Counted from the first letter of the stretch, positions 1 through 9,389 are shown. The stretch: DNA of 64,000 nucleotides from Paenibacillus rigui (GCF_002234615.1 NZ_NMQW01000053.1:53573-117572); one strand, 5' to 3'. The notes: generated from the sequence alone by a model not told the origin. Made by a program: numbers and translations.

Positions 1-1
1 C

Positions 2-574
2 ACCTTTAACAGCGATTCGCCGCTCAGCAAGCGGTTGTTCTATGTCGGCTGCGATTACCGGATAGCGGGAAGGCTGGCTGCGGATATGCTGTGCAAGCTG
101 ATCGGGTCGAAAACCAGAGTCGGACTGATTATGTCCTATACCAATTTCCAGATGCAGCAGAAAATTACCGGATTTCGTGAGGTGGTGGCCGAGTACGATC
201 ATATCGAGCTGGTCGGACCGCTCAAGCTGCAGCAGGAGGATTATGAATCGCTGGATACGTTCATTGATTATTTCCGGCAGGTGGATGGCATTTATGTGTC
301 CAGTGCCAAGCTGAACGTCATTGCCAGGCATGTGGCGGATGCGAATTTATCCAAGCCTATCGCTTTGATCGGGCACGATATGACGGAGGAGATTTATCAG
401 TATTTGCGCAAAGGGACCGTTACGGCGACCATATGCCAGGATCCTGTAAATCAAGGCTATCTCACGGTGAAGTCGATGTTCGATTATCTGGTTTCCGGCG
501 AGAAGGTAAATGAGAAGGAAAACATAACCAAGCTGGAGCTGGCTACCAAGGAAAACGCGCGCTATTATATTTAG
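2..574 (+). CDS. LacI-type transcriptional regulator, ligand-binding domain (5' truncated)
   Basis: The frame is open from the window edge to a TAG at 572, so the DNA-binding N-terminus lies outside. The visible 190 residues have the type I periplasmic-binding fold pattern of LacI/GalR regulators: YVGCDYRIAGRLAADML near the start (second subdomain), an alternating helix/strand pattern, VDGIYVSSAK, PIALIGHDM and a C-terminal ATICQDPVNQGYLTVK segment where the inducer pocket closes. It sits directly before a sugar importer/alpha-xylosidase operon in the same direction, so it is probably the local repressor responding to the transported sugar. A palindrome at 749-764 is its likely operator. The helix-turn-helix is not visible, so a LacI assignment over a free sugar-binding protein rests on the context and the absence of a visible lipobox. 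Confidence 0.7.
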   Translation, partial: TFNSDSPLSKRLFYVGCDYRIAGRLAADMLCKLIGSKTRVGLIMSYTNFQMQQKITGFREVVAEYDHIELVGPLKLQQEDYESLDTFIDYFRQVDGIYVSSAKLNVIARHVADANLSKPIALIGHDMTEEIYQYLRKGTVTATICQDPVNQGYLTVKSMFDYLVSGEKVNEKENITKLELATKENARYYI

Positions 575-604
575 CCCTTAGCCCGAGGGAAAGGGCGCGT
601 TTTC
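574..604 (+). terminator. Weak hairpin after the LacI-type gene
   Basis: GCCCTT at 574-579 pairs with AAGGGC at 591-596 and is followed by a short T-rich tail. The stem starts at the stop codon. It is a modest terminator at best. Confidence 0.4.
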
Positions 605-748
605 TCCAATATGAAACCCCTTTCTTACAAGTCGAAATGCGATCCATTCCGTGCAATCGTCTACCTTGACTAAGCGCGCCATCTTGAAAGACGGCGAAGC
701 CGTTTATCCTTGTGTGTAGCGCGCAGCTTGGGGTTCTATAAGCTAAAA

Positions 749-764
749 TGATGTACGTACATCA
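749..764. promoter_or_regulatory. 16-bp perfect palindrome, candidate LacI-family operator
   Basis: TGATGTACGTACATCA reads identically on both strands and has the central CpG typical of LacI/GalR-family operators. It lies about 110 bp before the solute-binding protein start, in the only sizeable gap between the regulator and the transporter. No convincing sigma-A -35/-10 pair could be fixed around it. Confidence 0.5.
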
Positions 765-872
765 CTTTATGGTGCTTTAATTGAGGTGACAATGCCGCGT
801 GATTTACTGACTGCGAGGAAACGTAGCGGCAATGCATATTGATTTCTAAATTTTATGAGGGGGAAGTATCCA

Positions 873-2129
873 ATGAACAAAAATGTTAAGAAGCTTACGC
901 TAGCCGCCGCAGCTATGTCTCTCCTGCTGACAGCCTGCGCGCCGTCAGGCGAAGCGCCTAAGTCGAATTCGGCCAATGGGCAAGCAGGCGGTGATAAGGT
1001 GACCATCCAGTGGTGGGATTCCATGACGAGCGAAGCAACACAGGGAGCTCTGAAGAAAATAATTGCCGATTACGAGACAGCTCACCCGAATGTCAAAATT
1101 GAGCGAACCTTCGTTTCCTTCGCCGATATCAAAAATAAGCTGCTGCTGGGCGCAGCCGGCAACCAAATGCCGGACATCGTCTGGATCGATAATCCGGACC
1201 ATCAAGCGTTTGCTGCCGCAGGCATTCTAGCTGATATTTCGAATGAGGTCAAAGCGTGGGGCCAAGCGGACAAGTACTTCGAAGGCCCGTGGTCCTCAAC
1301 GATGTACAAAGGTAAAAACTACGGCGTACCGATCGGCAGTAACGATCTTGCCTTGTATTATAACGTCGATATGCTGAAGGCTGCTGGTGTAAATCCGCCG
1401 AAAACGTGGGCTGAATTGCTCGATGCCGCCAAAAAGCTGACGAAGCAGGATGTATACGGTTTCTCGATGACGGCCGTCAAAACGGAGGAAGGCACATTCC
1501 AATTCCTGCCGCTCATGTATCAAGCCGGCTCCGATATTCCGAACTTTAACAGTCAAGGAACCATTGATGCCGCCAATCTGTTGAAGAACATGGCTTCCAA
1601 CGGCTATATGTCCAAGGAAGTCATCAACCAGAAGCAGTCCGATACGGTTGTTCAATTTTCCACGGGTAAAGTAGCCATGATGATCAACGGTACGTGGCAA
1701 ATTCCGCTGCTAAGAAAAGAAGGCAAAGTAAATTGGGATGTTGTAGAGCTGCCTGTCAATAAGCAGGGCGGAACGATTCTCGGTGGCGAGAACTGGGCGA
1801 TTACAGCCGCTTCCAAGCATAAAGACGTCGCCTTTGATGTCATCAAATTCGCGAACGAGCCGGACCGCTTGAAAACCTTCTTGAAAGCCGCAGGCCGGCT
1901 TCCAGCGCGTTCCGATTACTTGAACGATCCTTTCTGGCAGGAAGATAAGCAGCTTAAAGTGTTCGCCGATGCGATGAAGGTGGCCAAAGCCCGCGCTTAC
2001 GGCCCGAACTATCCAAAAATTTCCGAAGCGATCCAAATGATGATGCAGGAAGTGATTACGGGTGCGAAGACGCCGGAAGCAGCCGTGAAGGATGCGGATG
2101 CCAAAATAAAGCCGAACCTGCAGCAGTAA
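873..2129 (+). CDS. ABC sugar transporter, lipoprotein substrate-binding protein (family 1)
   Basis: This 418-residue lipoprotein has a lipoprotein signal peptide with the lipobox LLTAC at about residues 18-22, so it is anchored outside the membrane. The mature part starts with the VTIQWWDSMTSE strand typical of CUT1 sugar-binding proteins, followed by NQMPDIVWIDNPD and a C-terminal lobe. It should bind an oligosaccharide and deliver it to the two permeases encoded next. The alpha-xylosidase at the operon end suggests an alpha-xyloside such as isoprimeverose, which is inference. The ATG at 873 is chosen over an ATG at 855 because GAGGGGGA precedes it at good spacing and the signal peptide starts cleanly there. 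No ATPase is encoded here; CUT1 importers often share one MsmX-type ATPase. Confidence 0.9.
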   Translation: MNKNVKKLTLAAAAMSLLLTACAPSGEAPKSNSANGQAGGDKVTIQWWDSMTSEATQGALKKIIADYETAHPNVKIERTFVSFADIKNKLLLGAAGNQMPDIVWIDNPDHQAFAAAGILADISNEVKAWGQADKYFEGPWSSTMYKGKNYGVPIGSNDLALYYNVDMLKAAGVNPPKTWAELLDAAKKLTKQDVYGFSMTAVKTEEGTFQFLPLMYQAGSDIPNFNSQGTIDAANLLKNMASNGYMSKEVINQKQSDTVVQFSTGKVAMMINGTWQIPLLRKEGKVNWDVVELPVNKQGGTILGGENWAITAASKHKDVAFDVIKFANEPDRLKTFLKAAGRLPARSDYLNDPFWQEDKQLKVFADAMKVAKARAYGPNYPKISEAIQMMMQEVITGAKTPEAAVKDADAKIKPNLQQ

Positions 2130-2145
2130 GGGAAAGAGCGACATA

Positions 2146-2229
2146 GCGATATCCTTTCCTTGCATACCGCATTGGATGGATATCGCATCATTCAATAGGA
2201 GAAAGGGGATACGGCACAACCGTATCCCC
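2146..2229 (+). other. Two stem-loops between binding-protein and permease genes
   Basis: GCGATATCC (2146-2154) pairs with GGATATCGC (2178-2186), and GGGGATACGG (2205-2214) pairs with CCGTATCCCC (2220-2229). Neither is followed by a long T tract. This position usually protects the binding-protein mRNA or reduces read-through, giving more binding protein than permease. Confidence 0.6.
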
Positions 2230-2255
2230 CTAATTTGGGAAACAGGGGTGGAGAG

Positions 2256-3182
2256 ATGAAGTCCCAAAGTATAGACGGAAGCTACAGGGGCCATCGGGGC
2301 GGCAAATGGTTTTCCACGTGGAACAATTATTTATTTGTTCTGCCTGCTCTGGTATTTATGGCTGTATTTATCATTTATCCGATTTTGTATAACCTCGTGC
2401 TCAGCTTTCAGGATGTGAACGTGTACAACCTGAAGGGAGAGCATCATTTTATCGGTCTGAGCAACTACATTAAGTCCCTAAAGGACGAAGTCTTCTATAT
2501 TTCAACGAAAAATTCGATTGTTTTTACGATCGTCAGCATCTTCTTTCAATTCGCGATCGGCTTTGCGCTAGCGCTATTTTTCAATATGAAATTCCCGGGG
2601 CGCAACTTGTTCCGTTCCTTAATGCTGCTTGCCTGGATGCTGCCTGTCGTCATTACGGGCACGGTGTTTCAATGGATGATGTCCGGCGATTACGGGGTCA
2701 TCAACTATTTTCTGCAAGCGTTAGGCATAATCGATAAGCCCGTAAATTGGCTGAGTGAGGGAAGCACGGCGCTGCTCGGTACGATTGTCGCGAACATTTG
2801 GACCGGAATTCCGTTCAACATGATTATTCTGCTCTCCGGACTGCAGACACTGCCTACGCAGCTGTATGAAGCGGCGAAGCTGGATGGCGCCAACCGCTTT
2901 CTTCAATTTAGGCACATCACGCTGCCGCTCATGAGACCGACGATTCTGGTTCTTCTCATGCTGGGCATTATTTATACATTCAAGGTGTTCGATCTGATCT
3001 TCATCATGACGGCGGGCGGACCGGTGACCTCTTCGACGGTGCTGCCGATTTATGCGTACCAGCTTTCCTTCACGACGTTTGAGTTCAGCCAGGGAGCGGC
3101 GGTATCGATGATTATGTTCGTGCTGCTGATCCTTGTAGCTGTCGTGTACTTGAGAATGTCGAACAAGGAGGAGGTTCACTAA
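2256..3182 (+). CDS. ABC sugar transporter permease (MalF type)
   Basis: This is a 308-residue integral membrane protein with about six transmembrane segments, beginning with YLFVLPALVFMAVFIIYPIL. The permease EAA loop is visible as LYEAAKLDGANRFLQFRHITLPLM, the contact site for the ATPase. It is the first subunit of the channel for the sugar bound by the preceding lipoprotein. The ATG at 2256 has AGGGG seven bases upstream; a TTG 21 bases earlier is less likely. The last base of its stop codon region overlaps the next gene start, so the two permeases are translationally coupled. Confidence 0.9.
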   Translation: MKSQSIDGSYRGHRGGKWFSTWNNYLFVLPALVFMAVFIIYPILYNLVLSFQDVNVYNLKGEHHFIGLSNYIKSLKDEVFYISTKNSIVFTIVSIFFQFAIGFALALFFNMKFPGRNLFRSLMLLAWMLPVVITGTVFQWMMSGDYGVINYFLQALGIIDKPVNWLSEGSTALLGTIVANIWTGIPFNMIILLSGLQTLPTQLYEAAKLDGANRFLQFRHITLPLMRPTILVLLMLGIIYTFKVFDLIFIMTAGGPVTSSTVLPIYAYQLSFTTFEFSQGAAVSMIMFVLLILVAVVYLRMSNKEEVH

Positions 3183-4015
3183 TGGAAGAGTCCAGATGGA
3201 AAACGTCCGGTGCGACGCTTATCGCGGTCTTGTTCATGATCGTCTTCCTGTTCCCGGTGTACTGGATGGTCAAAACGTCCGTCACGCCGATTACCGAGCT
3301 GTATCATAACCCGCCGCATCTGCTTCCGGTGAAGGCGACATTCGATTCCTACATCAACAACTTCGTCCGCAACCGCGATATGATCGGCTACATCGGCAAC
3401 AGTATCATCATTGCCACAGGCACGATGCTGCTTTCACTTGTGCTGGCGGTACCTGCCGCTTATGCGCTTGCGCGTCTGACGATCAAAGGAAAATCGATCA
3501 TCATGATCTTGCTGCTGTCGATTCAGATGCTGCCGGGAATTATGATGGCGATGCCCTTGTACATTATGTTTTCCAAGGTCGGGCTGACCGATAATTTTGC
3601 CGGCTTGATCTTTGCGGATTTGATTCATGCGCTGCCGTTCGCGATTATTACGCTGCGCCCGTTTTTCCTGAGCTTGCCGGGGGGACTGGAGGAGGCGGCG
3701 ATGATCGACGGCTGCAACAAGTTTACGTCGTTTACCCAAATTATTTTACCGCTGGTTACGCCGGGGCTGCTGACGGTCGCCGTATTCTGCTTCTTGTTCG
3801 GCTGGGGCGACTTTATCTTCGCGCTGACGCTCACATCAGGCAATGCCGTCCGCCCGCTGACGCTTGGCTTGTACCGGTTTATCGGCCAGTATGGCACCGA
3901 GTGGAACAACCTGATGGCGGTAGCTACCCTCGCGGCTCTGCCGATTATTATCATTTTTGTCTCGATGCAAAAATATGTGGTCGGCGGCATTACAGCCGGT
4001 TCCATGAAGGATTAA
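3182..4015 (+). CDS. ABC sugar transporter permease (MalG type)
   Basis: This 277-residue second permease has six predicted membrane helices and the EAA loop LEEAAMIDGCNKFTSFTQII. The ending GGITAGSMKD is typical of CUT1 MalG-like subunits. It overlaps the upstream permease stop by one base (TAATG). Together the two permeases form the heterodimeric membrane channel of the importer. The following dehydrogenase and glycosidase are close behind in the same direction. Confidence 0.9.
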   Translation: MEESRWKTSGATLIAVLFMIVFLFPVYWMVKTSVTPITELYHNPPHLLPVKATFDSYINNFVRNRDMIGYIGNSIIIATGTMLLSLVLAVPAAYALARLTIKGKSIIMILLLSIQMLPGIMMAMPLYIMFSKVGLTDNFAGLIFADLIHALPFAIITLRPFFLSLPGGLEEAAMIDGCNKFTSFTQIILPLVTPGLLTVAVFCFLFGWGDFIFALTLTSGNAVRPLTLGLYRFIGQYGTEWNNLMAVATLAALPIIIIFVSMQKYVVGGITAGSMKD

Positions 4016-4040
4016 TAGACCTGGAGGGAGGGACCGTTGG

Positions 4041-5009
4041 ATGAAACCGTGTGTATATATCGCAAGAAATTTGCCTGAAGAAGTAAAGACGTACTTGGCG
4101 GAGCATTGTGAAGTCCGTATGTGGCAGAGGAACGAATCCATTACTCCGGAGCAGCTGAAGCAGGAAATCGGTGATGCGGAAGGGTTGATGGTAACGGGAA
4201 CCCCGGTGCAGGAGACTGTGCTGGAAGCGGCTCCGAGGCTGCGGGTCGTCAGCAATTTATCCGTAGGCTACAACAATATCGATGTGCAGGCGCTCAAGGC
4301 AAGAGGGATTGTTGCTGCGCATACGCCGTATGTGCTGGATGAAACGGTTGCCGACCTGGCCTTCGCCCTTATGCTTGGCACAGCCCGCAGAGTCGCAGAG
4401 CTCGATCGGTTCGTGAAAGCAGGCAAATGGCGGAAGGGCCAGGACGCCGAGCTGTTCGGAGTCGATGTGCATCATGCGAAGCTGGGCATTATCGGAATGG
4501 GACGCATCGGGGAAGCGATCGCCCGTCGGGCCAAGCTCGGTTTCCTGATGGACGTCGTCTATTACAACCGGAGCCCGAGGCCGGATGTCGAGGCGAAGCT
4601 CGGGATCGCGTACAGCCCGCTTAAGGACCTGCTGCAAACGTCCGATTACGTGCTGCTGATGACGCCGCTAACGCCGCAAACCAAGCACCTGATGGGGGAA
4701 GCACAGTTTGCATTAATGAAGAAGAGCGCGATTTTTATTAACGTATCGCGTGGCGAAACGGTAGATGAGCAGGCGCTTGTACAGGCGCTCCAGCAGAAGC
4801 AAATCTACGGCGCGGGTCTCGATGTGTACGAGCAGGAGCCGATTGCTCCGGACCATCCGCTGCTTGCGATGGATCAGGTTGTCGCCCTGCCGCATTTGGG
4901 CTCCGCTACGGCGGCTACCCGTCTGAGCATGGCTTTTGCCGCAGCGCGCAATCTTGTGCATGCGTTGAAGGGCGAAGGCCCGGTCCAAGTCATTCCGGAG
5001 CTGCAATAG
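4041..5009 (+). CDS. D-isomer-specific 2-hydroxyacid dehydrogenase
   Basis: This 322-residue cytosolic NAD(P)H oxidoreductase has a catalytic domain split around the Rossmann fold: SNLSVGYNNIDVQALKARGI, the nucleotide-binding LGIIGMGRIGEAIARRAK, FINVSRGETVDEQALVQAL carrying the substrate Arg, a Glu in EQEPIAPDHPLL and the catalytic His in VALPHLGSAT. It resembles glyoxylate/hydroxypyruvate reductases. It lies 25 bases after the permease and about 67 bases before the alpha-xylosidase, so it is co-transcribed. Its place in an alpha-xyloside pathway is unusual. It might reduce a 2-keto acid made during sugar breakdown, but the true substrate cannot be read from sequence. Confidence 0.85.
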   Translation: MKPCVYIARNLPEEVKTYLAEHCEVRMWQRNESITPEQLKQEIGDAEGLMVTGTPVQETVLEAAPRLRVVSNLSVGYNNIDVQALKARGIVAAHTPYVLDETVADLAFALMLGTARRVAELDRFVKAGKWRKGQDAELFGVDVHHAKLGIIGMGRIGEAIARRAKLGFLMDVVYYNRSPRPDVEAKLGIAYSPLKDLLQTSDYVLLMTPLTPQTKHLMGEAQFALMKKSAIFINVSRGETVDEQALVQALQQKQIYGAGLDVYEQEPIAPDHPLLAMDQVVALPHLGSATAATRLSMAFAAARNLVHALKGEGPVQVIPELQ

Positions 5010-5076
5010 GGGTTGCCATAATAGCTGCAATAATTAAAAAAATAGATAAATACAGACAATGGGTGGAGGAACTGGA

Positions 5077-7404
5077 ATGAAATTTACTGATGGCTATTGG
5101 CATGTAAGGCAAGGCAATGTTTTGAATTACCCGGTGGAAATTCGTCAGATTCGGACGCAGCCCGATAAGCTGACGGTGCTTGCAGCTTGCAAAAAGATTG
5201 TGACGCGGGGAGACACGCTGAACACGGCGATTCTTACCGTAAATTATACTTCTCCGATGCCGGATGTGATCTGCGTCGAGCTCGTTCACCATGACGGCCG
5301 GCTGCCTAAGGGGCCGGAATTCGATAAACAAGTGATCGGGGGCCTCTCGGTCGAGGTTGAGAACGGAGGAGACATCGCCAGCTTCACAAGTGGCAAGCTC
5401 CGCCTGCAAGTGCATAAAAACGAGGGCTGGAATACCGAGTTTCTCTATGACGGCAAGCGTCTGACCGGCAGCGGCTACAAGAGTCCGGGGCATATCCGTA
5501 CGCCGGACCAGAACACATATATGAGAGAGCAGCTCGACCTGAGCGTCGGCGAGTATATCTATGGCCTCGGTGAACGCTTCACTCCGTTTGTCAAAAACGG
5601 CCAGGTTGTTGACCTGTGGAACGAGGACGGAGGGACGTGCAGCGAGCAGGCTTACAAAAATGTTCCATTTTATATTTCCAACTTCGGCTATGGCGTATTC
5701 GTCGATCATCCGGAGCGCGTATCGTACGAGGTGGCTTCCGAGCAAGTCTCGAAGGTACAGTTCAGTGTGCCGGGCGAATCGTTAAAATATTATATCATCG
5801 GCGGCGCCTCCATGAAGGAGGTTCTGGGCAACTATACGAAGCTGACCGGCAAGCCGGCTCTCCCTCCGGCCTGGTCTTACGGGCTGTGGCTGACGACCTC
5901 GTTCACGACCAGCTATGACGAGGCTACCGTCAACAGCTTTATCGACGGCATGTTCGAGAGGGATATTCCGCTGCACGTATTCCATTTCGACTGCTTCTGG
6001 ATGAAGGAGTTTCAATGGTGCGACTTCGAGTGGGATCGCGATGTTTTCCCTGATCCGCAGGGCATGCTGAACCGGTTGAAGAGCAAAGGCTTGAACATTT
6101 GCGTTTGGATCAACTCCTACATTGCCCAGCAGTCGTATTTGTTTGAGGAAGGCAAGAAGAACGGCTATCTGGTCAAAACCAAGGATGGCGGCGTTTGGCA
6201 GTGGGATCGCTGGCAGGGCGGTATGGGGCTCGTCGACTTCACCAATCCGGCGGCAGTACGCTGGTACAAGGGCAAGCTCAAGACATTGATCGAAATGGGC
6301 GTGGACTGCTTCAAAACGGACTTCGGCGAACGGATTCCGACCGATGTCGTCTACTTTGACGGCTCCGATCCGGTCAAAATGCACAATTATTATACGCACT
6401 TATATAATAAAGCGGTATTCGAAGTACTGGAAGAGACGAAAGGGAAAAATGAGGCGATGGTATTCGCCCGTTCCGCAACGGCAGGCGGGCAGCAGTTCCC
6501 GGTTCACTGGGGCGGCGACTGCACGGCCAGCTACAACTCGATGGCGGAAACGCTGCGCGGCGGCTTATCGCTGGGTCTTTCCGGCTTCGGCTTCTGGAGC
6601 CACGATATCAGCGGCTTCGAGAATACGGCGACGCCGGACCTGTACAAGCGCTGGAGCGCCTTCGGTCTGCTGTCCTCGCACAGCCGCTTGCACGGCAGCC
6701 AATCGTACCGGGTGCCTTGGCTGTTTGATGACGAGGCGAGCGATGTGCTGCGCTATTTCACGAAGCTGAAATCGACGCTGATGCCGTATTTGTTCAGCTC
6801 TTCCATCGAAACGACACAAACCGGCCTGCCGATGATGCGGGCGATGGTGCTCGAGTTTGAAGGAGACGCGACATGCGAGCAGCTCGACCGCCAGTATATG
6901 CTTGGCGAATCCTTGTTGGTGGCTCCGATCTTCAACGCACAGGGAACGGCCAAGTATTACTTGCCGGAAGGGCGCTGGACGAATTTCCTGGACGGGCGTG
7001 TCGTCGAAGGCGGGCGCTGGGTGACCGAGCAGCATGACTATTTCAGCCTGCCAATGATGGCTCGGCCGAACAGCCTGATCGCAGTCGGCCAAAACGAGCT
7101 GCGCCCGGACTACGATTACGCGGACGGCGTCGTGCTTCATGCGTTTGAGCTTGAAGAAGGACGCGAGGCGTCAGCCGCCGTATACAGCGTCAAAGCGGAG
7201 CTGGAGCTTGAGGTTCGCGCGGTACGTACCGGGAAGCGCATGGATATTGCGGCAAGCGGCGCAGGCAAGCCGTGGGAGCTGATCCTGCGCGGCGTGGGCG
7301 AGGTGGCCTCGGTTACTGGAGCGGAGTGGAGCGTCACAGCTGCAGGCGTGCGCTTGGTTCCGCAAGCGGGAGCCGACCGCATCACTGTGCAGCTGAAAGG
7401 GTAA
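5077..7404 (+). CDS. yicI: Alpha-xylosidase, glycoside hydrolase family 31 (YicI type)
   Basis: This 775-residue cytosolic enzyme is close to the length of E. coli YicI. Known members release alpha-linked xylose from isoprimeverose and xyloglucan oligosaccharides by a retaining mechanism. The nucleophile motif KTDFGERIP gives Asp415, and HWGGD gives the acid/base Asp481, matching YicI's 416 and 482. An N-terminal beta-sandwich precedes the (beta/alpha)8 barrel, with beta domains at the C-terminus. No signal peptide is seen, so the substrate must be imported, which fits the ABC importer upstream. The ATG at 5077 has GGAGGA six bases before it; an ATG 18 bases earlier overlaps that site. A strong terminator follows. 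Confidence 0.92.
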   Translation: MKFTDGYWHVRQGNVLNYPVEIRQIRTQPDKLTVLAACKKIVTRGDTLNTAILTVNYTSPMPDVICVELVHHDGRLPKGPEFDKQVIGGLSVEVENGGDIASFTSGKLRLQVHKNEGWNTEFLYDGKRLTGSGYKSPGHIRTPDQNTYMREQLDLSVGEYIYGLGERFTPFVKNGQVVDLWNEDGGTCSEQAYKNVPFYISNFGYGVFVDHPERVSYEVASEQVSKVQFSVPGESLKYYIIGGASMKEVLGNYTKLTGKPALPPAWSYGLWLTTSFTTSYDEATVNSFIDGMFERDIPLHVFHFDCFWMKEFQWCDFEWDRDVFPDPQGMLNRLKSKGLNICVWINSYIAQQSYLFEEGKKNGYLVKTKDGGVWQWDRWQGGMGLVDFTNPAAVRWYKGKLKTLIEMGVDCFKTDFGERIPTDVVYFDGSDPVKMHNYYTHLYNKAVFEVLEETKGKNEAMVFARSATAGGQQFPVHWGGDCTASYNSMAETLRGGLSLGLSGFGFWSHDISGFENTATPDLYKRWSAFGLLSSHSRLHGSQSYRVPWLFDDEASDVLRYFTKLKSTLMPYLFSSSIETTQTGLPMMRAMVLEFEGDATCEQLDRQYMLGESLLVAPIFNAQGTAKYYLPEGRWTNFLDGRVVEGGRWVTEQHDYFSLPMMARPNSLIAVGQNELRPDYDYADGVVLHAFELEEGREASAAVYSVKAELELEVRAVRTGKRMDIAASGAGKPWELILRGVGEVASVTGAEWSVTAAGVRLVPQAGADRITVQLKG

Positions 7405-7431
7405 ACAGAACCGGCTACCCCCTGCCATTCT

Positions 7432-7469
7432 AAAAGCCAGGTCTCCCTCCGTGGAGGACCTGGCTTTTT
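7432..7469. terminator. Strong bidirectional terminator
   Basis: AAAAGCCAGGTC pairs perfectly with GACCTGGCTTTT around a GGAG/CTCC-containing loop, with a T run on one side and an A run on the other. It serves the alpha-xylosidase operon and the converging sulfatase gene. Confidence 0.9.
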
Positions 7470-7488
7470 CCAATTCCGGTTATACTGT

Positions 7489-9222
7489 TCATATGCCCCT
7501 AGGGGTATTTTGTGTGGAAGGCATCAGCCGTTTCCTGCGGCGTTGTTCCTCCAGCAGAACGGCAAGCTCCGCTTGGGCCTGCCTCGAGGCTTCCGTCGCT
7601 AACTCCGGGCGGGCTAAATTGACCCGTTCGGAAGCATCCTCCGACAAGTTGTACAGCTCGTATTCATCGGTGACCTTAGGGTCATTCGGATGGGGTCGGG
7701 GCTCCAAACGCTCGAAATAGCGGGAATATTTCCATAGCGCCCGCTTTCCGTCCGCGGAGAGCCGGGCAATCACAGTTTCGATCCGATTTGGCTGCACTAC
7801 GGGCTGGTAGGGCATCCCCCATATGCCGACCTGACTCTCATTTCTTGTCGGGTCGTCATCGGTCATAAAATAGATAGGTTCTTCACGAACGACGGTATCC
7901 TGATCCAGCATGAGGGGAGACAAATCTCGACCCACAAGCGGATGCACTTCCGTGTGGTCTGTCTTCAACCGCATTCGGGCCTGTACCTGGTCTATGCCGG
8001 CCAGCCCGAGCAAAGTAGGCAGAAGATCGACATGGGAGGTCGGGAGCTCTGCGGATGCGGGGGACGGAAATAATTTTGGATTGTGGATGATGAGAGGGAC
8101 GCGGATGTTTTCCTCGTAGGCACAGTACCATTTCTGATGCAGTCCGCCATGGGCCCCTAACAGCTCGCCGTGATCCGACGTGAACACCACGATCGTATCC
8201 TCGTAGAAGGAAGAGGCTTGAAGCCGGTGTAACACCTGCAGCATTTGGCGGTCGACGTTCTTTTGAAGCTGGTAATACAGCTGGCGGTAAAAGGTAGTGT
8301 TTGCCGTAGGTTGGAAGGCAAGCGGATAGATCTCGCGGTAGCTCCGCTGACAGCGCGGCTTCGCAAGCAGCGTTTCCGAAAGGGTGGGCGGTGGCGGAAT
8401 ATCAGGAACGGTGCGCTCCACTTCAAAGCGGAAGAGCGGGCTCCTCCGGCTAATTTCCCCGAATAAAGCGATATCGTGCGGGTTGACGAAGGAGCAGACG
8501 ATAAGCCAAGGGGGGAAGTCCTCGCCAGGCGCCCTCTTGTACTGCCGATCGAGGCTTTCAATCTGCGCAGCTGCTTCCGCCGCATAAATTTGATCCCGCC
8601 CCGCCAAGCCAATGGCTGCAGAAGAGCCTGAATTATGCGGTTTGACGCCGTGAGGCTCCGGCCCGACCCAACCGTGAAAGCCGTAGGCCTCCAACCGGTC
8701 GGCATGGATATAGATGCTTTCTTTGTTCTGATCCGGAAAGCCGGTAGAAGGATCATAGCTTGGAAAGGCATCATGGGTGCCCGGAATGCCGATATCCGCA
8801 TGGGACACATGCCATTTGCCGTAATAGTAGGTTTGGTAGCCGCCGGCACGGAAATAATCACCGAGGGTAGGAACTGTGTTCGGATCCAGCCAATAAATAT
8901 CCGGGCTCGCAGCGTCCTTCCCGGGGAAGCTCGTTTGGGTCACACCGTGCAGGGAAGGATACTGGCCGGTGAGCAGGGTGGCGCGGCTCGGACAGCAAGC
9001 GACGGAACCGGTATAATGGCGATGAAATTCCATGCCGTTGTGCCGAAGCCATTCATGGGCAAGCAGATGCTTTTGCCGCCAAGCGCGAAGAGCACTTGTT
9101 TCATACACGGGAGGATACCGCTCCTCGTCGACAAGGACCAACAGAATGTTCGGCCTGCGGCGGAAGGGGCTTCGCATCCTATCCCTGGGGGCTGCGTTGG
9201 GTAGGGTATAGGTTTCCGGCAT
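7489..9222 (-). CDS. Sulfatase of the formylglycine type
   Basis: This 577-residue enzyme hydrolyses sulfate esters. The active-site signature is Cys76-Cys-Pro-Ser-Arg80 followed by ATLLTGQYP, where Cys76 would be converted to formylglycine. Metal ligands are visible in NILLVLVDEERYP near the N-terminus and FTSDHGELLGAHG in the middle. The N-terminus is arginine-rich with no signal peptide or lipobox, so the protein is predicted to be cytosolic. The ATG at 9222 has AAGGAG ten bases upstream; an earlier ATG at 9249 overlaps that site. The gene stands alone with no transporter nearby. The natural substrate is unknown. Confidence 0.88.
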   Translation of the reverse strand: MPETYTLPNAAPRDRMRSPFRRRPNILLVLVDEERYPPVYETSALRAWRQKHLLAHEWLRHNGMEFHRHYTGSVACCPSRATLLTGQYPSLHGVTQTSFPGKDAASPDIYWLDPNTVPTLGDYFRAGGYQTYYYGKWHVSHADIGIPGTHDAFPSYDPSTGFPDQNKESIYIHADRLEAYGFHGWVGPEPHGVKPHNSGSSAAIGLAGRDQIYAAEAAAQIESLDRQYKRAPGEDFPPWLIVCSFVNPHDIALFGEISRRSPLFRFEVERTVPDIPPPPTLSETLLAKPRCQRSYREIYPLAFQPTANTTFYRQLYYQLQKNVDRQMLQVLHRLQASSFYEDTIVVFTSDHGELLGAHGGLHQKWYCAYEENIRVPLIIHNPKLFPSPASAELPTSHVDLLPTLLGLAGIDQVQARMRLKTDHTEVHPLVGRDLSPLMLDQDTVVREEPIYFMTDDDPTRNESQVGIWGMPYQPVVQPNRIETVIARLSADGKRALWKYSRYFERLEPRPHPNDPKVTDEYELYNLSEDASERVNLARPELATEASRQAQAELAVLLEEQRRRKRLMPSTQNTPRGI

Positions 9223-9360
9223 GGCACATCGTCTCCTTTCGCTATTCATCCAAAGCTAAATATATGTAAGGCATGAGGTCTTCACCACTGTGTGTATAAA
9301 AAAACTGGAACCCCGGGCGGCCTGGGATTTTCAGGAGGAGATCTTTTTTTTGAATTCCTA

Positions 9361-9389
9361 TTGACAGGGAAATGATTGGGGTGTATATT
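9361..9389 (+). promoter_or_regulatory. Sigma-A promoter of the pirin gene
   Basis: TTGACA (9361-9366) and TATATT (9384-9389) are separated by exactly 17 bases. The operator-like repeat starts at the next base, so a bound repressor would block polymerase. Confidence 0.8.
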
